Shown here in pieces: positions 43,571-52,956 of a stretch of DNA of 64,000 bases. Every line of letters starts with the position of its first letter. Position 1 is the stretch's first letter. The stretch is from Planctomycetota bacterium. GTDB taxonomy: Bacteria; Planctomycetota; PLA2. The notes below the pieces were generated by a model, which was not told the DNA's origin, searched no databases, and saw nothing but the letters and a program-made list of their open reading frames with translations. The stretch is taken from positions 270,326 to 334,325 of the forward strand of contig JAJFFH010000051.1 in the NCBI GenBank assembly GCA_021776735.1. Reading direction: 5' to 3'. The position numbers were made by a program, and so were the translations under genes.

Positions 43571-43650
43571 GAGCTGGCGGACCCCCAAAGTACAACGAAC
43601 GGTCTGCTGGCAGTCCATGCCGAGCCCCGGCACAAAAGGATGGTTTGACC
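43571..43650 (+). repeat. Intergenic repeat family I, copy B
   Basis: GAGCTGGCGGACCCCCAAAG ... CTGGCAGTCCATGCCGAG ... GGCACAAAAGGATGGTTTGA. Nearly the same as the minus-strand copy at 55545-55630. It lies upstream of the PIG-L gene. The rest of the 43530-43804 gap shows no gene. Confidence 0.8.
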
Positions 43651-43804
43651 GAGCGGATCGGGATAACCGGTGGATAACTCGTGGGCGACGATCGACCGTC
43701 TTCGCGTTGTAAACGGTTGTGTGGGATGTGTTTATGGCTGTTCCCGGGCGGCCGCGCGAGGATTTCTGACCCGGTGGCGAGTGTGGATGGTCAGCAGGGC
43801 ATTC

Positions 43805-44220
43805 TCATGTCCGCGCCGCCGGGCGGCTATCAGCCAGGTGATTCTCCGCCGTCACGCCGAGTCGGCCGCCCTGCACCGTGGCGTGAAACGTGCCGGTCCC
43901 GCGGCGCAGCTCAAACCGCCACGGTGCCCTGCCTTTTTCATCGCTGCGCCGAGATCTGTCCGATTTTCGGATGCGGACCGCGTCGTAGCGGACGACTACG
44001 TCGCCGGGCTTGATGCCTACCGGTTTCGCGCCCGGCACTGCATCGGCGCGCGTGAACTTCACGGTCCGATCAAAGCGGCGGGTCTTCGTAACCCGAGCCT
44101 GGAGGGCGGCCAGATATGCCTCCTGGTCGACATCGCCGGCGCGGTGGACATCGCCCACGAGGCCGCGCGCGAGGCGGCGCAAAAAGTCGCTGGGGGGAGC
44201 ATCTCTTCAAGAACGGTCAT
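43805..44220 (-). pseudogene. PDZ-like protein, probably frameshifted near its start
   Basis: The frame 43805-44182 encodes VTKTRRFDRTVKFTRAD ... KPVGIKPGDVVVRYDAVRI ... ATVQGGRLGVTAE, the ligand-loop-like GIKPGDVVVRYD and closing strands of a PDZ domain. Upstream in another frame, ATG at 44220 begins MTVLEEMLPP. One extra C in the C6 run (about 44196-44201) would join them as MLPPSDFLRRLARGLVGDVH. The joined product would be about 138 residues without a signal peptide. Small gene or remnant; divergent from the 44288 gene. Confidence 0.5.
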
Positions 44221-44287
44221 CGCTGTTTCAGCCTGACAGTCCCGCCGGCGGGCGAACACCCCTCAGGATGCCGATATACTGTGTTGT

Positions 44288-45229
44288 ATGCGGAGCTTCG
44301 TGATGTGGCTCGCCTTGGCCGTCCTTGCGGGGCCGGTCGGTGCGAAAAAAGACAAGGAGCACACGTGGGTCGGCAAGAAGATGCCGGTGATCCGCGTACC
44401 GCGCGAGTCGTGGCTGAACGTCGTCACGGCACCGAAGGCGGACGATTGGAAGGGCCACCTGGTCTACGTCGAGTTCTCGTTTGTCGGGAGCCCGGGCTGC
44501 CAGGCGATGGCGCCGCATCTCGTGCGATGGCATAAGACGTATCGCCGCCGCGGGCTCCGCCTCCTTGAAATCAACAACGGGCTCTTCGACCCGATCGGCG
44601 ACGTCGCCGCGGACGTGCGCAAACGCAAGAAGATGTACCCGGTGCTCTGGGACGACCAGGGCAAGCTGTGCAAGCGCTTTTTCGTGAAGAGCTATCCGAC
44701 CGCGTGGCTGATCGGGCCGGACCGGACGATCGTGTGGGCCGGCTCGCCCGCGGGGCAGGCTAAAAAGATCGAGGAGCGCATCGTCGCCGGGCTGAAGAAA
44801 ATGGAGGAAGCGCGCGCCGAGGCCGCGCGCAAGCAGGCTTCCGCCGCCGGCGAAACCTCGCGCCGCTTCACTTGGCTCAAGGGCTACCAGGCATTCACGC
44901 GCGCGAAGGGCGACCAGAAACCCGTGCTGCTGTTCCGGTTCGACCCGCGCACGCGCGACGGCCAAAAACTCCTTACCGGCGCGCTCGCGTCCAAGGAATT
45001 CCGCAAGTACGCGCGCGCCCACCTGCACTGCGTCATCGCGGACGCGCCGGGCCGCTCGAACCGCCGCGAAGCCGCACTCTTCGACGAGAGCGCGAACTGG
45101 GATCGCAAGACCGCGTTGTGGCTCGTGTCGCCGGACAAGAAGGACCGGACCAAGATCGATGTGCGCAGCGGAAGCCGCGTCGTCGATGGCGCCACGCTCG
45201 TGGACCGGATCAAGAACGCACGGGAGTAG
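44288..45229 (+). CDS. Secreted thioredoxin-fold protein with a single active-site Cys
   Basis: 313 residues with signal peptide MRSFVMWLALAVLAGPVGA. First thioredoxin-like domain about 30-175: VYVEFSFVGSPGCQAMAPH at the usual active site position, cis-Pro in VKSYPTAWLIGPD. The usual WCxxC is reduced to one Cys (GSPGCQAM), so it cannot act as a dithiol oxidoreductase; monothiol or redox-inactive binding is more likely. A second, diverged domain (about 195-310: KPVLLFRFDPRTRDGQKL, LWLVSPDKKDRTKID) lacks Cys pairs. TATACT 8 bp before the ATG may be a -10 element for a very short leader. Confidence 0.78.
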   Translation: MRSFVMWLALAVLAGPVGAKKDKEHTWVGKKMPVIRVPRESWLNVVTAPKADDWKGHLVYVEFSFVGSPGCQAMAPHLVRWHKTYRRRGLRLLEINNGLFDPIGDVAADVRKRKKMYPVLWDDQGKLCKRFFVKSYPTAWLIGPDRTIVWAGSPAGQAKKIEERIVAGLKKMEEARAEAARKQASAAGETSRRFTWLKGYQAFTRAKGDQKPVLLFRFDPRTRDGQKLLTGALASKEFRKYARAHLHCVIADAPGRSNRREAALFDESANWDRKTALWLVSPDKKDRTKIDVRSGSRVVDGATLVDRIKNARE

Positions 45230-45297
45230 GGGGGCGCGGGGGCAGGGGTCCGCCGTCGGAGCCACCGTCGGAGTCTTGGCCGCGTTAGACTCTCGCA

Positions 45298-48033
45298 ATG
45301 TCACGCGTTCTCGCTGCTCTGGGTCTCCTCGTCGTGCTTGGTGTCTTAGACCACGGTGGTATGTTCTTGGCGAACGCGCTCGCCGGACAGCCTGCGGCGG
45401 CCGAGTTGGCGTGGGAGCCGGGATTTTTTGGCCAGTATGCGCTGGCGCCCCGTCCGTGGGCGCCCGGGCCGCCGCCGGGCGTGAAGGTTCCCAAGGGAGC
45501 AGCACATTTCCTGACGATCAGGCTCGCCGGTACGACGGACTTTCACGTAGCGTTCGATGCGGGGTTCAGGCTCGCCTGGGGCGACCGGGACACCGACGGG
45601 GACTTGTCCGAGGAGCAGCCGCTCCGGGTCGTTCCGAAGCAGGGGGTAACGCTGACGGTTGATCTCCCGCCCGCCTGTGGCGTTTGGCTGTCCCCGACGA
45701 GCACCGGTGTGAAGGTCGCGACGAAGCTGTATCGCCACGGCTCGGTGGTGCTCGCGGGTCGCGTGCGGCGCATCAAGCTCATCGACGGCAACGGCGATCT
45801 GCTGTTCAACGACGCCGGGCACGATCTCGTCTATCTCGATGTGGGCGGGGACGGATTCCTGGATCGCAAGCTGCCCAGCGCCGAGCGTCTGGCGCTCGAA
45901 CGGCCGTTTCACCTCGGGGGCCGTGGCTATGAGGTTCACGTGATCGACCCACTCGGCTCGCGCATCGAAGTACGCCCAGTGGCGGACACGCCGGCGCCCG
46001 TACCGCTCTACTTCGAGACCTTGCCTCGCGTCTCACGCTGGAAGCGTTTTCCGAAGGAAGCGCTTTCCCCGACGGTGTACGCGCAACGGTACAAGAGTGC
46101 GAAACCGTCCGAACGCAAGGCCGCCCTGCATGGTGCCGCGCACGTGGGCGACAAGGCTGCCGCGGTCTTCCTCGAGCACGCGGCCGAGTCGGATCCGGAC
46201 GACGACGTTCAACAGTACGCGGCGAAGATGATGGCCTGCCTTCTGCCGCGGTTTGCCCGGGTTCCGGCGCGTCTCGTCCTTGAGCACGCGGATCCGAACG
46301 TGCGACGTTACGCGGCCTATGCCCTGCATCGGATGAACGCTCCGAAGCGCCTCAAGACCTACGCGGCTTTGCTGGAGAAGTTTCCGAACCCGAAATGGAC
46401 GGTCTTGTGGAAGCACACCCTGAAGCTCACGGCGATGTTGGGAACCAAGGCCTCGCGCCGCGTGCTGCTCAAGCTCTACAAGACGCTGAAGCCCTTCAAG
46501 GGGACGAGGGCCGGGGACTTCGAGCGTCGCAACGAACTGTATGACTGGGCGACTCACGCCGACCCCGCCGGTCCGCCGCGCGCACTTCTCGAGGCGGCGC
46601 TCAAGGATCCCGCGGATGGGTTGCGTTCACAGGGCCTCATCGACTTGTGGATCATGCGCGACCCGCTTGCGGGATTGGCGGCCAAAAAGGAGCTGCGGCG
46701 GCGCAAGCTCGAGTTCCGCCTGGAAGAGGCAGCGATCCGCGTCGTGGCGAGCGAACCGGACGCGGAGGGGTTGAAGCTGATCGTGCGCCGGCTTGAGGGC
46801 GCGTCGGCACGCCTGTACGGCCGTGCGGTGCGTCTCGTCCGCGGCGTGCGCGATCCGGGGGCACTTGAAGTCCTGCGCCGGGCAGCCGGTCATAGGTCGT
46901 CGCGCGTGCGCACTTTCGTCGCCGAGATTCTCGGCGGCATTCCATCCTCGGAGAACGCGGCTGTGCTCACGGCGGCCCTGAAGTCGGAGCGAGACGAGCA
47001 GGTTCGCTCCGCGCAGGCGGAGGCGCTGGGGGACATGGGGGATCGCGTTGCGATTCCCGTCTTGCTGGCACTGGCCCGCCGCGGATCCGCGGCTGCCGCA
47101 TCGGCCCTGGCGAGACTTGCCCCGAGCGATCCCGCGGCGACGGCTCTCTTCGCAACGCTGCTCGCTTCGAAACGCTGGACGGATCGCGTCGTGGCCCTGC
47201 GTGCCCTCGGCGGCGCGGCGCCTGCGACGGCTCTCGCCGAGAACGCGGCTCACAAGGAGTGGCCGGTACGGGCGGCGGCGGTCGCCGGCCTGCGGGCGCG
47301 GCGAGAGAAGGAATCCGTCGACGTTCTCGTCGCTCGTCTTGGCGTCGAGAGGGTCGTGCGCATTCAATGGGGGCTTGCTTCGGCGCTCTACGGGCTGACC
47401 GGCAAGGACATCGGCATCGATTCGGCGAGCTGGGCGGCGTGGTGGAGGGCGAAACGCGCCACGTTCGTGCTGCTCGCGAAGGAGCCGAGCGCGGCTGCAG
47501 CCAAGGGCGGAACAGTCGCACGGTTCTTTGGACTGCCGGTCCAGTCCGATCGGGTCTGTTTCGTGATCGACGCTTCAGGATCGATGGCAGACAAGGACGG
47601 CGATGTCTCCCGGTTCGATACGGCGAAAGCACAGGTTCGTGATGCGCTGGAGCGCATGGCGGCCGCGGCTCAGGTCAATGTCGTGTTTTTCGACGACGAA
47701 GTGCGCGCGTGGCGAAAATCGCTCACTCCGCTTACGCCGGCAAACCGAAAGTCGCTGGCGAAATACATCGACGATCGGGCCGTCGGGGATCGCACGAACC
47801 TGTTCGATGCCCTGCGCCTGGCGCTCTCGCGCGGCGGTGTGGACACGGTTTTCGTGTTGTCCGACGGCGCGCCGACGGTGGGCGAGTTTCAAGGCAGACG
47901 CGATGTCTTGCGCGCGATCCGTCGTCTCAATCGCACCCGTAACATCGCCATCCACGGGGTCGCGATCGGCGTGGACTCGACGCTGCTGCGCCTGCTCGCG
48001 GAAGAACACGGCGGTAAGTATGTCCGGCGCTGA
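45298..48033 (+). CDS. Secreted HEAT-repeat protein with C-terminal VWA domain
   Basis: 911 residues; signal peptide MSRVLAALGLLVVLGVLDHG. The N-terminal part (about 40-240) contains Ca-binding-like loops (DRDTDGDLSEE, DGNGDLLFND, DVGGDGFLDRK). About 255-720 are HEAT-like repeats. The VWA domain (about 745-905) has an intact MIDAS: DASGSM near 757, then the conserved Thr and Asp (LFDALRLALSRGG, FVLSDGAPTVGEF). Adhesion or complex assembly outside the cytoplasm is likely. A 14-mer variant is inserted two codons after DASGSM (ADKDGDVSRFDTAK), in a surface loop next to the metal site. Overlaps the start of the broken gene at 48020. Confidence 0.85.
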   Translation: MSRVLAALGLLVVLGVLDHGGMFLANALAGQPAAAELAWEPGFFGQYALAPRPWAPGPPPGVKVPKGAAHFLTIRLAGTTDFHVAFDAGFRLAWGDRDTDGDLSEEQPLRVVPKQGVTLTVDLPPACGVWLSPTSTGVKVATKLYRHGSVVLAGRVRRIKLIDGNGDLLFNDAGHDLVYLDVGGDGFLDRKLPSAERLALERPFHLGGRGYEVHVIDPLGSRIEVRPVADTPAPVPLYFETLPRVSRWKRFPKEALSPTVYAQRYKSAKPSERKAALHGAAHVGDKAAAVFLEHAAESDPDDDVQQYAAKMMACLLPRFARVPARLVLEHADPNVRRYAAYALHRMNAPKRLKTYAALLEKFPNPKWTVLWKHTLKLTAMLGTKASRRVLLKLYKTLKPFKGTRAGDFERRNELYDWATHADPAGPPRALLEAALKDPADGLRSQGLIDLWIMRDPLAGLAAKKELRRRKLEFRLEEAAIRVVASEPDAEGLKLIVRRLEGASARLYGRAVRLVRGVRDPGALEVLRRAAGHRSSRVRTFVAEILGGIPSSENAAVLTAALKSERDEQVRSAQAEALGDMGDRVAIPVLLALARRGSAAAASALARLAPSDPAATALFATLLASKRWTDRVVALRALGGAAPATALAENAAHKEWPVRAAAVAGLRARREKESVDVLVARLGVERVVRIQWGLASALYGLTGKDIGIDSASWAAWWRAKRATFVLLAKEPSAAAAKGGTVARFFGLPVQSDRVCFVIDASGSMADKDGDVSRFDTAKAQVRDALERMAAAAQVNVVFFDDEVRAWRKSLTPLTPANRKSLAKYIDDRAVGDRTNLFDALRLALSRGGVDTVFVLSDGAPTVGEFQGRRDVLRAIRRLNRTRNIAIHGVAIGVDSTLLRLLAEEHGGKYVRR
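47593..47606 (+). repeat. Dispersed 14-mer motif, one mismatch
   Basis: AAGGACGGCGATGTCTCC encoding KDGDVS right after the VWA MIDAS; the same 18 bases occur at 28549-28566. Confidence 0.7.
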
Positions 48034-48354
48034 CGTGGAGCATGTCGACCTGCGGCGCATCCAGCGCCGGCTCTTGGATATGCCGCGTGGAGGGCGGCGC
48101 TTCCAGGTGGGCGCGGTCGCGCGCGAGGCGTGCACGCCTGCCGAATTCGCCGCCGATGAGGACCCGGAGACTATTCGCGCGATCATCGACCCGTATCGTG
48201 CCGCGAGGGACGCCCGACGGTGCTCGCGTGCCTGTACGGCGACGAAGCGGCGGAACGCCTGGGCCACAATCCGTTCGGTCTGCCGGAGCACGCAGGGCTT
48301 TGTCTCGCCGCGCACGATGCGCCCCGCCCCAATAACACGCGTTATCGTGAATAA
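48020..48354 (+). pseudogene. Small hypothetical gene with one frameshift
   Basis: ATG at 48020 (overlapping the VWA gene) opens MSGADVEHVDLRRIQRRLLD ... EFAADEDPETIRAIIDPYRA; from about 48207 another frame continues GRPTVLACLYGDEAAERLGH NPFGLPEHAGLCLAAHDAP and ends at TAA 48352-48354. One extra G in the GGG at 48207-48209 joins them into a protein of about 111 residues. I do not recognise the family. It sits between the VWA gene and the helicase with 9 bp to spare, so it probably belongs to their transcript. Confidence 0.5.
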
Positions 48355-48363
48355 TGCGGGCGC

Positions 48364-51300
48364 ATGCCCGCCAATCGCATTTTGGAGAAGATGCTCGACC
48401 GGCTGTACGCCGCGCTCGAGCGCGGTCCGAGCCTCAACTGCCGCCCGCGGTCGAGCCGCCAGCGCGTGGACCTGGCCGAACTGCAGGGCCTCGGCGACCT
48501 CGCGCCCATGTCGGTGTTCAGCGCACTGCTTGGCGAGAAGCGCCGCGTGCACGTCGCCGGCCGCGTTCCATTCCCGCCCGAGCTGGCGCACGATCCCGAC
48601 GCGGATTCCGAAGCCGTGCGCGCATGGAAACGCCAAAAAAAACTGCTCACGCGCCTGCGCAACCTGAGCGAGGACGCGCGCACGTACGAACAGGACACGG
48701 GCGTCCACGCGCTCCACGTCGGCTACCCGATCCTGAGTCTGCCGCCGGGCCTGCGCGGAACGCGCCGCGTACTCGCCCCGATCGCGTTCGTGCCCGTCTC
48801 CCTGACTGTAAACACGTCGCGCAAACCCGGCGTGGAGCTCCAGTGCCGCGGCCGCGGCGTCGATCTCGTCATCCCCAACGTCGCACTGTTGGCGTGGCTC
48901 GAGCGCGAAACGGGCGAGCCCATCGACGAACTCTTCGAGGACGAGGAAGGCCAGGATCCGTGGCGCGAGATCCAGGAACTGGTGAAGCTGGTCACGACCC
49001 GACTAGGACTGGAGCAAACGGACGGCGATTCACTGTCCGCCGAGGCGCCGCATGGCGCCTCGGCGGATCCCCGCGTGTCCGGCATAGCTCCGTCAGGAGC
49101 GACGGCGGACCCCGCCCCCGATCCCCATCCCGATCCCGCCGACCCGGACCCCGATCCCGCCCCCGACCCCGCGGATTCCGCTGCCCCCGCCCCCCCCCAA
49201 CCCAACCGCGCGTTGCCGGACAACGATCCCCCTGGCGCGTTTCACGCGGTCCCACGCTCGGAGGATCTTTCCCCCGAACCCGCAGTCCTCACGTCGGCGG
49301 TCGTGGGGCTGTTTCCCGCCGCCAATCAGGGGCTCTTGCGCGACATGCGCTGGATGCTCGACGAAAGGGACCTCACGGGGCCGGTGCAGGGCTTCTTGGA
49401 CGTTGATATCGAGCTCGCGCCGGACGTTGAAGGCGCGGAGCCGGACCCGGACGGCGAGCGCGATTCCGAAACTGCGCCGCGTCGCTTTGAGGACGAGCGG
49501 TTCGTCGCCGCCGCGGATCCATTTCAGTCGCGCGCCGTCGCGCGGGCGCGCGAGTCCACCGGCCTCGTGATCCACGGGCCGCCGGGCACGGGCAAGAGCC
49601 AGACGATCAGCAACATCATCGGCGACCACCTCGCGCGTGGGCAGCGTGTTCTGTTCGTGTCCGACAAGCGCACCGCGCTCGATGTCGTCGCGAACCGGTT
49701 GGAGCACCTCGGTCTCGGTCGATTATGCGCGGTCGTGCACGACCCGAAGCGCGATCAGCGCGATCTCTACATGTCTGTTCGCGGTGCGCTCGACGACTTG
49801 CCCGAACTAGAGACCGATCCGCGTGCGGAGAACAAGCTCGCCAAGGTCGATGCCGAACTCCAGGAGATACACGAAGAGCTGACGCGGGCGCACCGAGCGC
49901 TCATGGCCGGCGGATTTCACGAGTTGGCCGGTGCGTGGTTGTCCCTCGACGCGCCGCGACTCGAGGCCGAGCCCGTGGCGTTTGCAGAACTCAACAATGC
50001 CGAGCGCGACGTGCGTGTGATCCTGGAGCGTGCGGACGCGTCGGACTTCGCCCGCAACGCGTGGCGCCACGCCGCGGGCGCGCAACTCGACGTGTACGTC
50101 TCGCGGCCGGTCGACGAGGTGCGCCGCGCGTTGGCGTCGTGCGCCGAGGACGCCCGCATCGCCGACCGGCGGCGCGACGAGATCATCCCGCCGTTTCGAG
50201 CGGGCCTCGCGCTGGACGCCCAGGTGAACGCGCGCGAAGAACTGGCAGCACGCCTGCGCGCGCGGAAGAACCCGGACGTGTGGCAGCTCGGGACGGCGAT
50301 GTCCGCGGAGGATGTGACGCGGCATCTCGCCGCGCTGGACGGCGTCAAGGACGAACGCGCGCTCGCGGCGCCGCCGCTCGATCGCGAACTCAAGCTCGCC
50401 GCCGAAGGCGTCGCCGTTCCGCCTTCACGAGAAGGTGCTAGCGCGCGACAAGCCCCCTCGCTCTTGTCCCTGAATCGCTCCCTGGGCGATCTGGAGGCGT
50501 ATCTGGCGGTCGAGCCCAAGTGGTGGAGCTGGTTCGCCTTCGGCAAGAAAAACGCGGCGCGCATTGTGCTGCGCGCGTACGGCCTCGACTTGCCCGATGC
50601 GGACCGGCTACGTGCGTTCCTGGCCGCGGTCCGTGCGCGCCTGCTCGTCGGCGACGTGTTGTCCGAGATCGACGCGACGCTTGAGTTCGACGCGTTGCCC
50701 GCGCTCGAGCACACACTGACGACGCTCTTGTTCGCGGACGGCGAGGCCGGACTCGGCGACTTGGTGCGGGCCGATGCGGACGCGTTGTTGCCGGGGCTCG
50801 ACGCGTCGGGACCGCGCGCGGAATCGCTGGCGGAACTCGAACGGTCGCTCGGCGGCCTCGGGTTGTTCGCGCCCGAGTGGCAGGCGGAGGCGACGCGCCG
50901 TTTCCGCGAAGGCGGCGAGGCGGTGCCGGTGCTTGAGCGGCTGCAGGCCGACTTCGGCGCGCTTGAGGATGTCTTGCGCGTGCAGGACGGGCTGGCGCGA
51001 TTGTCCGATGCGTTGCGCGCGGCAGTAACCGCGGCGCTCGCGGCGACGCTGCCGGCGGAGGCCGCGTGGACTGCGCTGCGGCGCGCGTCGCTCGAAGGCG
51101 AATTGCGCGGGCGGCTGCGCCAGGACGAAGGGCTGCAGCGACTCGACCCGGAACGGCTCGAACAGGCACTCGCCCGCCACGCCGCGCTGGAAAACAAAAA
51201 ACAATCGCACGTCGTCGCGGCGGTGCAACATCTTTGGGCTTCGCTGCAGCGCGCGCGGCTTCTGGCCGGCACCGGCTCGCGCCTCAACAGCACGGGAGCG

Positions 51301-52893
51301 TCCTTGCGCCGACGGCTGTATGTGCGCGGCGCACGCGCGATGCGTCTGCGTCAGGTGATTGCGGCCGGGCAGGACGTGAGCGAGAGCGCCGACTCCGGCG
51401 CGCCGCTGGATGGGGGCGCCAAGGGAACGGAAACCGGGGGCAGCGGGACTCGCGGAAAGGGCACCGACCCGCTGTTCGACATGTGTCCGGTGTGGATGGC
51501 GAGTCCGGAGACCGTGGCGCAGTTGTTCGCGCGCGAGCCGGTGTTTGACGTCGTGGTATTCGACGAGGCGTCGCAGTGCCGGCTCGAGGAAGCGTTGCCC
51601 GTCTTGTTGCGAGCGAAGCGGGCCGTGATCGCGGGCGACCCGAAGCAGCTTCCGCCGACGCGGTTCTTCGAGGCCGCGCTGGCGACCAGCGAGGACGACG
51701 ACATCGACGAGACCGAGCAGGGCCTGTTTGAGGCGCAACAGGGCGAGGTCGAGGACTTGCTCGGCGCAGCGCTCAATCTGGCGGTGGACGAGGCGTATCT
51801 CGATGTGCACTACCGGTCGCGCAACCCGGACCTGATCGCGTTTTCCAACGAGCATTTTTATCGCAGCCGGCTCCAGGCGGTGCCCGGGCATCCCTCGCAG
51901 CTCGGCGTGCAGCCGCCGCTTCGCCTGCGGCGGGCCGACGGGATTTACAAGAGCGGCACCAACCGGCGCGAGGCCGAGCACGTCGTGGAGCTGATCGCCG
52001 AGATGCTCGGGCGACGCAATCCGCCGTCGATCGGCGTGGCGTGCTTCAACGTCAAGCAACGCGACCTGGTCCTCGACGTGCTGGACGACCGCGCCGGCGA
52101 GGACGAGGACTTCGCCGACCGTGCCGCCCAGGCGCGCGAGCGTCGCGGCGGCGGCTCGTTCGAGGGACTGTTCGTACGCAACCTGGAAAACGTCCAAGGC
52201 GACGAGCGCGACGTAATGATTATCTCGACGACTTACGGTCCGAACGAGGAGGGCCGTTTTTACCGCCGCTTCGGTCCGCTCGGGCAAGCCGGCGGCGGTC
52301 GCCGTCTCAACGTGCTTGTCACGCGCGCGCGCTCCGAAGTACACCTCGTCACGTCGATCCCGCGCGACGCGTACCTGATGCTGGAGCCCCTGACCGGCGA
52401 CCGCACGCCGTCCGGCGTATGGCTGCTCTTTCGCTATCTCCAGTTCGCCGAAGAGCTGGCAAGTTCGTACGCGTCGGGATCGGGTTCGGGCTCGGGGGAC
52501 ACCGGGAAGAAGCGGGGGGAGGCGCTGGAGGGGGGGCGTGTTGTCGAACATCCGATCGCACCGGTGTCACCGTTCGCGATGGGCCTGAGCCGCACGCTGG
52601 CGCGCGACCTGGGCCTGTCCATCGACGCGCACTGGGGCAACCACGGCTTTTGCATCGACGCGGCGTTACACCACTCGGACAAGAACGGCAACGCGACCCT
52701 CGGTATCCTGTGCGACTTCACGCGATATCCGCACGCCCCTGACCCGGTCGCGTGGGAAGTGTTCCGCACCGCCATCCTGCGCGCCAACGGCTGGAACCTG
52801 CACCGTGTCTGGACCCCCAGATTCTTCCGTGATCCGCCCGCGGCTCTGGAGCGCATCCGCCAAGCGGTTGCGGGGGAGCCGGGGCGCGGATAG
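48364..52893 (+). CDS. Large SF1 helicase with C-terminal nuclease-like domain
   Basis: 1509 residues. Helicase motifs: Walker A GPPGTGKSQTISN (about 404), Walker B DEASQCR (about 1066), motif III GDPKQLPPT (about 1092), ENVQGDERDVMIIS (about 1277) and motif VI VTRARSEV (about 1320); a 600-residue helical insert separates motifs I and II. About 1400-1500 matches the restriction-endonuclease-like end of DUF4011/DUF3320-type helicases (LSIDAHWGNHGFCIDAALHH, ILRANGWNLHRVWTPRFFRDP). Family members occur in anti-phage islands and DNA repair contexts. Residues about 225-290 are a DP/AP-rich linker holding a 14-mer motif (EQTDGDS). No methylase or other known defence gene is adjacent. Confidence 0.88.
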   Translation: MPANRILEKMLDRLYAALERGPSLNCRPRSSRQRVDLAELQGLGDLAPMSVFSALLGEKRRVHVAGRVPFPPELAHDPDADSEAVRAWKRQKKLLTRLRNLSEDARTYEQDTGVHALHVGYPILSLPPGLRGTRRVLAPIAFVPVSLTVNTSRKPGVELQCRGRGVDLVIPNVALLAWLERETGEPIDELFEDEEGQDPWREIQELVKLVTTRLGLEQTDGDSLSAEAPHGASADPRVSGIAPSGATADPAPDPHPDPADPDPDPAPDPADSAAPAPPQPNRALPDNDPPGAFHAVPRSEDLSPEPAVLTSAVVGLFPAANQGLLRDMRWMLDERDLTGPVQGFLDVDIELAPDVEGAEPDPDGERDSETAPRRFEDERFVAAADPFQSRAVARARESTGLVIHGPPGTGKSQTISNIIGDHLARGQRVLFVSDKRTALDVVANRLEHLGLGRLCAVVHDPKRDQRDLYMSVRGALDDLPELETDPRAENKLAKVDAELQEIHEELTRAHRALMAGGFHELAGAWLSLDAPRLEAEPVAFAELNNAERDVRVILERADASDFARNAWRHAAGAQLDVYVSRPVDEVRRALASCAEDARIADRRRDEIIPPFRAGLALDAQVNAREELAARLRARKNPDVWQLGTAMSAEDVTRHLAALDGVKDERALAAPPLDRELKLAAEGVAVPPSREGASARQAPSLLSLNRSLGDLEAYLAVEPKWWSWFAFGKKNAARIVLRAYGLDLPDADRLRAFLAAVRARLLVGDVLSEIDATLEFDALPALEHTLTTLLFADGEAGLGDLVRADADALLPGLDASGPRAESLAELERSLGGLGLFAPEWQAEATRRFREGGEAVPVLERLQADFGALEDVLRVQDGLARLSDALRAAVTAALAATLPAEAAWTALRRASLEGELRGRLRQDEGLQRLDPERLEQALARHAALENKKQSHVVAAVQHLWASLQRARLLAGTGSRLNSTGASLRRRLYVRGARAMRLRQVIAAGQDVSESADSGAPLDGGAKGTETGGSGTRGKGTDPLFDMCPVWMASPETVAQLFAREPVFDVVVFDEASQCRLEEALPVLLRAKRAVIAGDPKQLPPTRFFEAALATSEDDDIDETEQGLFEAQQGEVEDLLGAALNLAVDEAYLDVHYRSRNPDLIAFSNEHFYRSRLQAVPGHPSQLGVQPPLRLRRADGIYKSGTNRREAEHVVELIAEMLGRRNPPSIGVACFNVKQRDLVLDVLDDRAGEDEDFADRAAQARERRGGGSFEGLFVRNLENVQGDERDVMIISTTYGPNEEGRFYRRFGPLGQAGGGRRLNVLVTRARSEVHLVTSIPRDAYLMLEPLTGDRTPSGVWLLFRYLQFAEELASSYASGSGSGSGDTGKKRGEALEGGRVVEHPIAPVSPFAMGLSRTLARDLGLSIDAHWGNHGFCIDAALHHSDKNGNATLGILCDFTRYPHAPDPVAWEVFRTAILRANGWNLHRVWTPRFFRDPPAALERIRQAVAGEPGRG
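49018..49031 (+). repeat. Dispersed 14-mer motif, two mismatches
   Basis: ACGGACGGCGATTC after AGCAA, encoding QTDGDS at the start of the helicase linker. Confidence 0.65.
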
Positions 52894-52939
52894 CCCGTCC
52901 GAAAGCGCCGCAGGCGATTTTCGTCGGCGACTTCCCCAA

Positions 52940-52953
52940 GGATCGCCGTCCGT
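52940..52953 (-). repeat. Dispersed 14-mer motif, two mismatches
   Basis: Minus strand ACGGACGGCGATCC; its AGC extension overlaps the stop codon of the DUF3179 gene (TAGCTG). A CGCC-GCA-GGCG-ATTTT hairpin (52902-52921), between the convergent helicase and DUF3179 genes, is the likely terminator. Confidence 0.65.
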
Positions 52954-52956
52954 CAG

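Noticed and set aside
43670..44236. Plus-strand frame of 188 codons across 43670-44236
   Set aside because: It is antisense to the PDZ-like segment and has no signal, ribosome site or family similarity.
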